A program made the translations under genes and the position numbers. From positions 103,118 to 167,117 of the forward strand of contig JAHDWN010000010.1 of assembly GCA_023382675.1 (NCBI GenBank): a DNA stretch of 64,000 nucleotides. The letters run 5' to 3'. This document shows, piece by piece, positions 50,087 to 57,733 of this stretch (position 1 is the first letter of the stretch; each line of letters starts with the position of its first letter). The notes beneath the pieces are model-generated. The model had not been told where the DNA came from and searched no databases. It was given only the letters and a program-made list of their open reading frames with translations. The DNA comes from Anaerolineae bacterium. GTDB taxonomy: Bacteria > Chloroflexota > Anaerolineae > Aggregatilineales > Phototrophicaceae.

Positions 50087-50433
50087 AATCTGCGCTCTCC
50101 ATTCTTGATCGACTGCCATTCCCGCCGGAATGGATCGGATACCTCGCTGCCTTCCACGTACAGAAGCCAGCGGCGGAAGCGCCGCCGCCAGTTGACGCCC
50201 TTACGCTTGGGCAGCATCTCCAGTAGCTCATAGACATCCGCCGCGCCGTACTTGTGCAGCATACCGACGACGTGCCACGGGTCACGAAAGCGCCCGCTGC
50301 CCAACGCGACCTGCATATCCGCGTCGTCAATGTCGATGGCTTCATACTCACGATGGAAGCCACGGACGAACCGGGGCAATCGTGAGCGCCGGTGCTGGCG
50401 AAACAGAATGCGGTAGAGCTGGCGAATGAACAT
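50080..50433 (-). CDS. Hypothetical basic protein, 117 aa
   Basis: A soluble, very basic N-terminus (FIRQLYRILFRQHRRSRLPRFVRG) is followed by an acidic middle (YEAIDIDDADMQ) and a helical/WH-like part (DPWHVVGMLHKYGAADVYELLEMLP). A second basic patch (RRRFRRWLL) lies near the end. It may bind nucleic acid or membrane phospholipid on the inner face. Coupled by TGATG to the gene upstream. Confidence 0.6.
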   Translation of the reverse strand: MFIRQLYRILFRQHRRSRLPRFVRGFHREYEAIDIDDADMQVALGSGRFRDPWHVVGMLHKYGAADVYELLEMLPKRKGVNWRRRFRRWLLYVEGSEVSDPFRREWQSIKNGERRLW

Positions 50434-51164
50434 CACGCCCCCTCAATTGTGGGTGTCTCAGTCGGTGTCTCTGTCGCTGTGGGCGTCGGTGTCATGGTGG
50501 GTGTTTCTGTCAGCGTCGGTGACGGCGTGATCGTCGGGCTTGGTGTCCACGTCGGTGTTGTGGGCAGTGTCGCTGTTTCCGTGGGCGTGGGTGATTCGGT
50601 CGGTGTGACGACGATGATCTCAGGCGGTGACGTGAGCACCACGGGCGGCCCGACGCGGATCACCTCTGGCCCTGGCACTACCTGAGTGACGACGCGCGGC
50701 GCTGCAGCCGGGGCGGGCTGTACCTGCACATCCCGCACGACGACAGTCACCGGCACCTCGACAGTGATCACCACCAGCGCAACCGTCGGCACATCGGTGG
50801 GCGTGCCGGGCGTGAGCGTCGGTGTGGGCGGCGGCGCGGTCAGGCTGGGCGTGTCGGTGGGCGTCGGTTGGGGCGTGAGTGTCGTCGTTTCGGTGGGCGT
50901 CATGCTGGGCGTGAGCGTGGGCGAGGCGGGCGGCTCAGCCGGTGTCATCGTTTCGACCACCAGCGCGCCCGCTTCTGGCGGCGTCGGTGTCGTCTCAGGC
51001 TGGCCGGTGATCTTGCTCAGGATGAAGGCACTGCCGCCGCCGCAGACAAACACCATGAGCAGGATCACAACCGCCGTGACGATGATCGGTGTCCACTCTG
51101 CCGACTGCGGCGGGATGTAATCGAGTGTGGCGTTATAGCCAGCGGGCATGAAGTGCTTCTTCAT
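50433..51164 (-). CDS. Membrane-anchored Pro/Thr-rich stalk protein
   Basis: A 243-residue protein with a short cytoplasmic N-terminus, one span (about 27-50: IIVTAVVILLMVFVCGGGSAF) and an extracytoplasmic region made of two Pro/Thr/Ser-rich mucin-like tracts (about 58-125 and 190-240). A Val-rich, beta-like segment (TDVPTVALVVITVEVPVTVVV) lies between them. Such tracts form rigid extended stalks and are typical O-glycosylation targets. The element itself carries a GT39-type glycosyltransferase. The DNA of the tracts is repetitive for this reason. Confidence 0.75.
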   Translation of the reverse strand: MKKHFMPAGYNATLDYIPPQSAEWTPIIVTAVVILLMVFVCGGGSAFILSKITGQPETTPTPPEAGALVVETMTPAEPPASPTLTPSMTPTETTTLTPQPTPTDTPSLTAPPPTPTLTPGTPTDVPTVALVVITVEVPVTVVVRDVQVQPAPAAAPRVVTQVVPGPEVIRVGPPVVLTSPPEIIVVTPTESPTPTETATLPTTPTWTPSPTITPSPTLTETPTMTPTPTATETPTETPTIEGA

Positions 51165-51391
51165 CAATCGCCCTCAGTCACCTGGCGTAAATGAATGGCG
51201 ATGGAGAGCAGGCCAAAGACAATCAGCACCAGAATGGCAATCGCGAGCAGCGGATCGATCAGGTTGTTTTGCTGCAGCCACGTCCAACCGCCCACGATGT
51301 TACGCGCCAGGTCATAGTCAGCAGTGCCCAGATCAATGACAGGCGCGCCCGGTGTGACAATCGGCGGCGGCGTTGGGGTTAACCACTGCAT
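51164..51391 (-). CDS. Small single-span membrane protein, 75 aa
   Basis: A polar, Pro-rich N-terminal half (QWLTPTPPPIVTPGAPVIDLG) faces outside, then one span (LLAIAILVLIVFGLLSIAI) and a short cytoplasmic tail, HLRQVTEGD. GAGG sits 7 bases before the ATG. It lies between the 501-aa surface protein (9-base gap) and the stalk protein (TGATG overlap). Confidence 0.65.
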   Translation of the reverse strand: MQWLTPTPPPIVTPGAPVIDLGTADYDLARNIVGGWTWLQQNNLIDPLLAIAILVLIVFGLLSIAIHLRQVTEGD

Positions 51392-51400
51392 GACATCACC

Positions 51401-52906
51401 TCACAGCGGTAAGAACTCAAGAACGAGCTGGGCCACACGGCGGATCACGCCAAACGCCGTGGCAATGATGGGCAGCAGAAACTGTGTAGCAGTCAGCGCC
51501 AGGATGATCGACACCGTGAGCATGGCGAACTGAATGAACGTCGTGACGCTGCCCAGATTGATTTCAGACAGGCCGCGCGCATAGCCAAAGAACAACCCCG
51601 CTGGCGTGGCAAGTTCGGCGAACTGCGCTTCAAGGTCTACGGGCGTGCCCTGCAGATCCATGATCTGGAAGGGCGTTCCATTTGCCATCGCTCCCAACGT
51701 CGCCAGTTGATCGCTCAGGCCAGAGGTGTCAATCTGCGGGCTAATAACAGGAATGGTTGTGCCGGGGATCGCCGTGGCGGGCCAAACCACAGATGAGGCC
51801 CTAAGCATTGACGGCGTAACCGATGTGCTATAGACAGCCCTCATGCCTGTATTCGTTGCGTGTGTTGAATTTGTTATAGGCGATCCGCGCTGTGTCCAGC
51901 TTTGACCGCCGTCTGATGATGTATATGCAGTGTGTGTATTGCCGCTCGCAACTACACGTATGCCGTTAACCGTTCCCACATTGGTTACGGTTATTTGATT
52001 TGTAGCGGTGCCTGATGAAACACTATCAAGAAGAAAGTCCCATGCAGTATTGCCAACATTCCGAACAACTTGTGCACGCCAATAATTAGCTGTGCCGGAT
52101 GCCCGATACCACATACGAGCTGATTCATAAGCATACGGCGATCCGGGTAGCGTAAAGAATAAATCGAATGTTGCATCTGAAATTGTTGTGTGCTCGTTGT
52201 TGAGAGTAATTGACTTAACGCTGACATCATCAACAACCATTGATGCGGGAGGATTAGCCGTCAATAACTGCCATATTGTGTGAGATGAATTATCAATCCA
52301 AGAATAATAACCCGCTGCTGTAATGACTTTTGATAATGAGCCGCCAAACGCCTGAGCAATTAGTTGCCCTGAGGTATAGGCTGAAACGTTTAATCTGATT
52401 TCATACCAATTGCCAGAGGTGAGAGTAGTTTGACGGATTATTGGCGCGGTTACCGTCGCACTTGAATAGAATTTAGCCGCACCTGTGCCAGCGCTCCCAT
52501 CAGGTGCAGTTTGTGATACTGCCGGATCGCTACCGACTTCACCGGACACTGACCAGCCAACCGGGTTATCACTAGACCAATTGCTAAAGCTACCATTATT
52601 GAGCAGCTCAGCGCTGGCGGATTGCTGAAATGTCGTAACCGTAAGCCCAAGGTCGTAAGGCGTGGGCGTCGGGGCCGTCGTCGCCGTCATCGTTGCCGTG
52701 GGTGACGGCGTGAGCGTGTTCTGATTAGGCAGCGGTGTTGTGGCTATCGTCGCCATAGGCGACGGCGAAACGAGCGGCGGCAAATAGGGCAGCGACCATG
52801 GCACCTGACCACAGGGCTTATTGCGCGTACAGTCGTTTTGCTGCGCAAAAGCTGGCGCGGCGATCAGAAGCGCCGCCAGGATCGAAATAAAAACGGCGCG
52901 GCGCAT
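51401..52906 (-). CDS. Exported surface protein with C-terminal membrane spans, 501 aa
   Basis: A signal peptide (AVFISILAALLIAAPAFA), a Pro/Thr-rich linker (about 48-80), then two beta-sandwich-like domains: a carbohydrate-binding-module-like one (LLNNGSFSNWSSDNPVGWS...) and one resembling exosialidase/lectin repeats (SDGGQSWTQRGSP). Two hydrophobic helices end the chain (about 450-495). It would stand on the cell or virion surface and contact glycans. The ATG overlaps the stop of the 1063-aa gene (TAATG). The middle of the gene (about 51.95-52.65 kb) is clearly richer in A+T than its surroundings, which hints at a swapped receptor-binding module. Confidence 0.72.
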   Translation of the reverse strand: MRRAVFISILAALLIAAPAFAQQNDCTRNKPCGQVPWSLPYLPPLVSPSPMATIATTPLPNQNTLTPSPTATMTATTAPTPTPYDLGLTVTTFQQSASAELLNNGSFSNWSSDNPVGWSVSGEVGSDPAVSQTAPDGSAGTGAAKFYSSATVTAPIIRQTTLTSGNWYEIRLNVSAYTSGQLIAQAFGGSLSKVITAAGYYSWIDNSSHTIWQLLTANPPASMVVDDVSVKSITLNNEHTTISDATFDLFFTLPGSPYAYESARMWYRASGTANYWRAQVVRNVGNTAWDFLLDSVSSGTATNQITVTNVGTVNGIRVVASGNTHTAYTSSDGGQSWTQRGSPITNSTHATNTGMRAVYSTSVTPSMLRASSVVWPATAIPGTTIPVISPQIDTSGLSDQLATLGAMANGTPFQIMDLQGTPVDLEAQFAELATPAGLFFGYARGLSEINLGSVTTFIQFAMLTVSIILALTATQFLLPIIATAFGVIRRVAQLVLEFLPL

Positions 52907-55900
52907 TACACCGACCTCCCCACGCTCATGATGATGTGACGAATACGGGCCACAACAAAGATCGTCAGGTGAATGGACAGAAAGGCCGTGAGCAGCGTCG
53001 GGATGATCGCGCCAGCGGTGCCCTCAGAGAAGATTGTGTTATCGACAACCCATATGCCTTTACAAATGCCCTCAGGCGGATTGACGCCACAATCAGGAAT
53101 GCCGGGGATAGGCAGCGCCGGGCTGCTGTTGTAGGCAGTCAGCAGCGACCCCAACATGTTCTGTCCAAGTATGCCCAGCTCGAGCATTCGGTTGATCAGG
53201 ATCAACGCCAGCGCCAGCAAGGTAGATACCACTGCCAAAAGCAGTGTCGATACTTGCTCGATGATGCCAAGCAGCGTATCCACAATCCTGGTGATCGACC
53301 CGATCAACGGGCCAAAGACTTGATCGATCAGCGACCCCAAAACACACCAGATGTCAGTACACCCGCCCGACTCGCCCTGAATGACGGTTGTCACCTGTCC
53401 GAGTGCCATGTTTCGGAAATGGCCTTCAAGCCAGGGGAACAACACATTCCCAAACCAGCGCCCGGTTTTGTCCATACTCGCCTGGCCGTAGAGAAAGCCC
53501 CATTGGATCGTGCGGTAGGTGTTAAACATCGTGTTCCACATGCGGTTCATCAGGATCATCAAGTCGCACTGAAAGAACCGATCCAGATTTGACCAATGAT
53601 AGAAGATCCACTCCCCCACGCCGTCGCCTGCAGGCACGGCGATACGCTCACAGTTGATCGGGAAGGGCAGCGTTTCGCCGCCGGTTGTGTCGGGGTGATG
53701 CGCAAATGGATCGTTGATACACACCCGTGTGACCGTCACACCGACATCGGCGGGCGCGTCGTTGATATGGGCGTTGATGACAAATGGCCCGCTGCTTGGT
53801 GTGGCGATTGTCACCAGCGCCTCGAATGTCACCAGCGATGACCATGACGGCGTTGATCCAGCGCGGGCGAAGAAAGATGCAAAGCTGAAAGTTGTGGTCG
53901 ATGCTGGCGAAATAAAGTCACCGCTGCCGCCGTCATACTCCCATGAGAAGGCCACGGTGCCGGTGATTTCGGCGTAGTCTGCAGGCAAGCGCGCCTCTAC
54001 CGTGATGTCATAGGCGTAGCTTTGCGCGCCGTTCGGATACAAGTTGATCGCCTGGCTGATGTCGGTGTCGTCTTCCATCCAGATTTCGCCGTCGGTCAGA
54101 CCTAAGAAGACATCCCCGGTGTGATCCCAGTTCGTCAGGCCATAGTCAAAGCTGGGGTTACTAAAGCCGCACGTGCCCAGCGCCTCCCCGCCGTTGCCAT
54201 CGGATACGCACGCGCTCAGGATCTCCATCGGCGAATTGCCGAGGTTGCTGATGGCAACCGTGTAGAGCTGCCCGGCGTCGGGATCGTGGGCGGCGGCTGG
54301 AATAACATAGGTATCCAGCTCGTAACGAACCTCATCCTCTTGCACCGTCTCCCCAAGCTGCAGGATCAAGGTTGTGGCAAATGTGCCCAGCCGCCTGGCA
54401 CGAACATTGAACTCGTATTCGCCGCTGCCCAGCGCCAGCGTTTGGGCGATCCGCGCGCCCGGCTGCAGGATCGCGCCGCTGCCGTCCGTGTCCCACTGCA
54501 CAAGGCCCGTGCTTTGCCAGGCGGATGGATCGCGCAGTTGGCCGTCGCCCATGCACGAACTGTAGAGCGGATTGACATTGCACGCCTGCAGCGGATCATG
54601 ATCTTCTGTGAGATGAGGCAATAGCCGGTCGGTGCCGCCGTTCAAATCGAGCGCAGTGAAGCTGATGCCAGTCTCACTCTCAAGGCCGATCCCCACGCCC
54701 GCGCCTATGCCTCCCTCCCCGCCAATGCCAGCGTTGATCGTGTTGATTTCAGCGGCCACCAGATTCAGCAATTGTAAGGTGTCCCCGATGATGCAACCTT
54801 TAGCGATGACATCCCCGACGCTCACCATAGGCGACTTGACATAGTAGCGGATCAAGTCGTCCGTTTGTGTAGAAACCATAACCTCATAGGCATCGGCCCG
54901 ATCCACGCGGAACATAGCCCCGCTGATAAAATCAGGAGCAACGCCTTGAGAAACAAACAGGTAGCACTCAGAGAAGAAAAACAGCCACTCAGATGATTGT
55001 CCTGTATAGACACCACATTCAGTAACACTGCTGGCTTGTTGGACGCTGATCACCTGCCCCTCACCGATTGAGAGCACCTGCGCCTGTGGTTTATTCGCAA
55101 CAGCAAAGACGCGGTTTGAGCTGTTGGCATAAATCGGCGGTCTATCCACGCCGGGCGGCAAGCCCGAATAATCCCACATGCCCTCATAGGCCCCCTCCCA
55201 GTCAATCCGATCATACGGCCCCAGCGGTCTCCCTGCCTGCCCTGTCAGGCCGAATGGCGAAGTGGCGTGGATCTCGATTTCGCACGTGTCGCTGCCGATG
55301 CTGTTCGTGGCAGTCAGCACCACGGTGTAGAAGCCGGGATCATCGAACGTGTGGACAGGCTCAGCATCTGTGCTCGTTTCACCGTCGTCAAAATCCCAGG
55401 AATAAGATGTGGCATTGGTCGAGGTGTTGGTGAATGTGACTTCTAGGGGAATATCTCCCACAACCACCCCGTATATGTCTGGCTCTGGATCGGCGCTGCA
55501 ACCCGCCGTAGGCGGCGGCGTGCCATAATACAGGTAGCGGATCGCAAACACGCCGTTGTTGGCAACGTAAGTTGATCCCCAGTGAAACACAAAGTTAGCG
55601 CGGGCGGCACCGCTGACGGCGGCTGACGTTCCCAGGTTAGTGTAGGTCTCATCCCCCGCGCCGTAGGCTGCGCAGATCGTCTCATGATCCGCCGTCCAGT
55701 CTGGCAGCCCAGAGAAGGCACGCACACTATACAACAGGCAGGCTGAATAGTTATGGACAGTCCAGGTGAATGTACCGTAGTTATTGAAGCTGCCGACGAT
55801 TTGCGGATACGGGGCCTGATCGCGAAAGTCAATGCCCATGAGCTGGCTACCATTCGCGTGCTCACTTGTGGCAACCACGTCATAGTAACGGGCAATTACA

Positions 55901-56097
55901 CCGATGAACTCCCCTGACGATGGGTGATTGCCCATCGACTGCCCATCGGCGTAGGTCATTGTCCCACTGATATTCATGTCCCATCTGCGGATGATCCAGT
56001 CAGTGGCCCAGACCTCGCTTGTCTGCGCGCCTGCAGTCGTCGGGCGTAAGGCCACAATGAGGATGAAGATTCCGAACGCGATCAGTAGTTTACGCAT
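52906..56097 (-). CDS. Large exported PKD-domain protein with multi-span C-terminus, 1063 aa
   Basis: A signal peptide (LLIAFGIFILIVALRPTTAGA) leads into beta-rich domains. A PKD repeat is clear near residues 210-285 (VTFTNTSTNATSYSWDFDDG ... HTFDDPGFYTVVLTAT). A segment near 340-445 resembles the beta core of M23/LytM domains (VSVGDVIAKGCIIGD) but lacks the His ligands. Jelly-roll domains follow, with many Cys. The last ~200 residues have several spans, similar in outline to VirB6/TrbL-like or viral membrane proteins. It is the largest gene of the element and a likely adsorption or assembly factor. Confidence 0.75.
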   Translation of the reverse strand: MRKLLIAFGIFILIVALRPTTAGAQTSEVWATDWIIRRWDMNISGTMTYADGQSMGNHPSSGEFIGVIARYYDVVATSEHANGSQLMGIDFRDQAPYPQIVGSFNNYGTFTWTVHNYSACLLYSVRAFSGLPDWTADHETICAAYGAGDETYTNLGTSAAVSGAARANFVFHWGSTYVANNGVFAIRYLYYGTPPPTAGCSADPEPDIYGVVVGDIPLEVTFTNTSTNATSYSWDFDDGETSTDAEPVHTFDDPGFYTVVLTATNSIGSDTCEIEIHATSPFGLTGQAGRPLGPYDRIDWEGAYEGMWDYSGLPPGVDRPPIYANSSNRVFAVANKPQAQVLSIGEGQVISVQQASSVTECGVYTGQSSEWLFFFSECYLFVSQGVAPDFISGAMFRVDRADAYEVMVSTQTDDLIRYYVKSPMVSVGDVIAKGCIIGDTLQLLNLVAAEINTINAGIGGEGGIGAGVGIGLESETGISFTALDLNGGTDRLLPHLTEDHDPLQACNVNPLYSSCMGDGQLRDPSAWQSTGLVQWDTDGSGAILQPGARIAQTLALGSGEYEFNVRARRLGTFATTLILQLGETVQEDEVRYELDTYVIPAAAHDPDAGQLYTVAISNLGNSPMEILSACVSDGNGGEALGTCGFSNPSFDYGLTNWDHTGDVFLGLTDGEIWMEDDTDISQAINLYPNGAQSYAYDITVEARLPADYAEITGTVAFSWEYDGGSGDFISPASTTTFSFASFFARAGSTPSWSSLVTFEALVTIATPSSGPFVINAHINDAPADVGVTVTRVCINDPFAHHPDTTGGETLPFPINCERIAVPAGDGVGEWIFYHWSNLDRFFQCDLMILMNRMWNTMFNTYRTIQWGFLYGQASMDKTGRWFGNVLFPWLEGHFRNMALGQVTTVIQGESGGCTDIWCVLGSLIDQVFGPLIGSITRIVDTLLGIIEQVSTLLLAVVSTLLALALILINRMLELGILGQNMLGSLLTAYNSSPALPIPGIPDCGVNPPEGICKGIWVVDNTIFSEGTAGAIIPTLLTAFLSIHLTIFVVARIRHIIMSVGRSV

Positions 56098-56115
56098 GTG
56101 TCACCTGAAAGGAAT

Positions 56116-56138
56116 GTGGGCGGTTCCAACCCGCCCAC
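56116..56138. terminator. Hairpin between the coat-like gene and the large surface gene
   Basis: An 8-bp GC-rich stem (GTGGGCGG 56116-56123 with CCGCCCAC 56131-56138) and a 7-base loop lie in the 52-base gap after the 59-aa gene. On the minus strand it is followed by ATTCCTTTC, a poor T tract, so it would act as a leaky terminator or as an mRNA 3'-end stabiliser. Filamentous phages have a terminator in the same place, right after the major coat gene. Confidence 0.55.
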
Positions 56139-56149
56139 CGAACTGAGGA

Positions 56150-56329
56150 TCACTTGCCGCCGCCCAGCGCGCCCTTGAGCGCGTTGACGATGGTATTGAT
56201 CAGGCCACGGGAAACGACGACGGCGATAGCGATACCGCCACCGATGGCGAAGACTCCCAGGAATGTAGGGAGCTGTGTGTTCACACCGTCCCATAGAGGG
56301 GTGAGCGTTTCGCTGGTGATGCTCAACAT
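56150..56329 (-). CDS. 59-aa coat-protein-like single-span protein
   Basis: A short gene with the best ribosome binding site of the structural operon: AAAGGAGGT, 8 bases before the ATG. The 59 residues have an acidic N-terminal part (E7, D14: SETLTPLWDG), one glycine-rich span (about 21-40: FLGVFAIGGGIAIAVVV) and a basic end (R41, K52, K59: ALKGALGGGK). It has no cleavable signal peptide. Size, charge order and topology match major coat proteins of filamentous phages such as Pf3. This is a structural analogy, not proven homology. The gap to the large surface gene contains a hairpin. Confidence 0.72.
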   Translation of the reverse strand: MLSITSETLTPLWDGVNTQLPTFLGVFAIGGGIAIAVVVSRGLINTIVNALKGALGGGK

Positions 56330-56350
56330 CTGCGTGTTACCTCCTTTCCT

Positions 56351-56494
56351 TTAGATTTGCTCGCCCACGGCCCCGCGCAAAAAGTCGATGATTGCCAGGC
56401 CCGTGATAAAAGCCAACATAGTCCCCGCCACTCCCAGCAGTGGCGGCAAGAAGATCGTCATGACGTAGATTCCGAGTGCTTCAAAGTCGATCAC
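56351..56494 (-). CDS. 47-aa small hydrophobic protein
   Basis: A GTG start that overlaps the stop of the 39-aa gene (GTGA), with GAGG six bases before it. After MIDFEALGIY, hydrophobic helices fill almost the whole chain (VMTIFLPPLLGVAGTMLAFITGLAI written here in two parts: a first helix up to PPLL and a second from GVAG to LAII), ending DFLRGAVGEQI. It is similar in size to the minor coat proteins of filamentous phages. Confidence 0.65.
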   Translation of the reverse strand: MIDFEALGIYVMTIFLPPLLGVAGTMLAFITGLAIIDFLRGAVGEQI

Positions 56495-56610
56495 TCAGCA
56501 CCTCGAAACATTGCCATGAACTGATTGAAGCCCCACAGTAGCGCGTCGGCGATAAAGCCCAGAAGCGATGGCAGCAGCACGATTGCCGCCAGGAATGCGA
56601 AGGCAGCCAT
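56491..56610 (-). CDS. 39-aa small hydrophobic protein
   Basis: The ATG overlaps the stop of the collar-domain gene (TGATG), with GGGGG just before it. One hydrophobic helix (MAAFAFLAAIVLLPSLLGFI) is followed by an amphipathic end (ADALLWGFNQFMAMFRGAE). It is coupled to genes on both sides, so its translation is very probable although it is tiny. It is comparable to pVII/pIX-sized proteins. Confidence 0.65.
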   Translation of the reverse strand: MAAFAFLAAIVLLPSLLGFIADALLWGFNQFMAMFRGAE

Positions 56611-57332
56611 CACGCCCCCTGCCTATTTCTGGTGTACATCATGCCGATCAGCATAGCGTTCGCCCCAAGTACGGTAACAATCGCCACGTCGCCCGCGCTG
56701 GCTTCAAACTTGAATGCGACCTCCTGAGCACTAGGCCCCATGACCGTGGTTACGGTTGTGCCCTGCACAGTCACGCCCTCAGGCGGCAAGAGCGGCAAGA
56801 CGTTGATCGCCATGACGCAGTAATTGACGGCGATCCACGGCGGCATGATGTCAATCGGATCGCCGTTGCCCACGCTGGTGGATGTTATGTCCGTGGTGCC
56901 CCCGGTCGGTGATAGGACGCTCAGGCTCCCCGGCTCAGTTGCCGTGCCTACGGAGGTTGCGCCTATCGTGATGTCATGGTCGTGAGCTGGGAGCTGATCG
57001 GTTGTCAGGGTGAAACTTTCTTCTCCGCCAGTTTCAGCTAGAACACGGCTCGTAAGCCCGACGCCCTCACCAGCTCCCACGCTCACGCGGCCTCTCAGAT
57101 CCGGTGTCTTGAAATACTCGCTATCAACGATAAAGGCCGGATCGAGCGCCGCATACAAATCGGGATAATCAGCTTCAAGGTACATGCTGCCATTGGCGGG
57201 TAGACATCCTGTAGGGGCGTCAACAGTGACATAGGGGATGATCCAGCCCAAGGTATTAGGCGCTGGATCTTGCGCCAGAGCATGGGGAGCCACGAAAGCC
57301 AACAGCAGCATGAGCAGGATTACAGAACGCAC
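56610..57332 (-). CDS. Signal-peptide, phage collar-domain, membrane-anchored fibre protein
   Basis: I start it at the GTG at 57332, which has GGGGA 8 bases before it; the frame is open 5 codons further to a TTG. The 240-residue product has a signal peptide (RSVILLMLLLAFVAPHALA) and then a phage tail-collar/microcystin-type fibre domain, with its classical marks PDLRGRV, the HDHDI segment and PPWIAVNYCVMAI. A beta-rich spacer and one C-terminal span (VAIVTVLGANAMLIGMMY) end the chain. Normal collar proteins of tailed phages are cytoplasmic and lack both ends. A receptor-binding protein that is exported and anchored fits a membrane-budding virion or a surface adhesin. Confidence 0.78.
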   Translation of the reverse strand: MRSVILLMLLLAFVAPHALAQDPAPNTLGWIIPYVTVDAPTGCLPANGSMYLEADYPDLYAALDPAFIVDSEYFKTPDLRGRVSVGAGEGVGLTSRVLAETGGEESFTLTTDQLPAHDHDITIGATSVGTATEPGSLSVLSPTGGTTDITSTSVGNGDPIDIMPPWIAVNYCVMAINVLPLLPPEGVTVQGTTVTTVMGPSAQEVAFKFEASAGDVAIVTVLGANAMLIGMMYTRNRQGA

Positions 57333-57394
57333 AGGATAGATCCCCAACAGAATGTCATCCTGATCAATATCATGCTATTGGATGATTTGTATTG

Positions 57395-57473
57395 TTGTGG
57401 ACACTATGTCCATTACTGTACAATGCAAACAATATTAGAACATCTGTCTAACGAGCAATGGACACTTTGTCCA
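57395..57473. promoter_or_regulatory. Two TGGACA-n3-TGTCCA operators and a plus-strand promoter
   Basis: Two near-identical 15-bp palindromes, TGGACA-CTA-TGTCCA (57398-57412) and TGGACA-CTT-TGTCCA (57459-57473), lie with centres 61 bases apart in the divergent gap. TTGTGG (57395-57400) and TACAAT (57419-57424) form a plus-strand promoter with an 18-base gap; the first palindrome covers its -35 box and spacer. The second lies in the leader of the winged-helix gene. The winged-helix protein is the natural candidate to bind them and control the structural operon. Confidence 0.7.
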
Positions 57474-57496
57474 CTAAGATACAGACAGGGGGTTAT

Positions 57497-57733
57497 ATGT
57501 GGATTATGCCAATTAGCGATCACTTCGTATACAAAGCGCTTGAACAAATGTTGGCCGACGATCCGAATGCCCGTATCACCTATGGGCAGCTCCAAAGCAA
57601 TCTCGAATATCCGTGGTCAACAAAAACAGTCCAACGCTGTGTCGAGCGATTAGAAGTCACAGGGAACATTCGGCGGCTGGGCGGCGGGCAAGGATATGGC
57701 TATCGGTATGAACTCATTCTTAGACGCGATTAG
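57497..57733 (+). CDS. Winged-helix DNA-binding regulator, 78 aa
   Basis: The start at 57497 follows CAGGGGG; an open frame extends 13 codons upstream into the operator. The product has one winged helix: HFVYKALEQMLADDPNARITYGQLQSNLE, recognition helix STKTVQRCVERLEVTG, and a wing NIRRLGGGQGYGYRYELI. It overlaps the start of the glycosyltransferase gene. Given the two palindromes upstream, it probably regulates itself and the divergent structural operon. Confidence 0.75.
   Translation: MWIMPISDHFVYKALEQMLADDPNARITYGQLQSNLEYPWSTKTVQRCVERLEVTGNIRRLGGGQGYGYRYELILRRD

Noticed and set aside
50433-51120. Repetitive GGTGTC-rich DNA that looks like a tandem repeat or CRISPR-like array
   Set aside because: The period is irregular and follows Thr/Pro codons of the stalk protein; there are no conserved repeat-spacer units and no cas genes.
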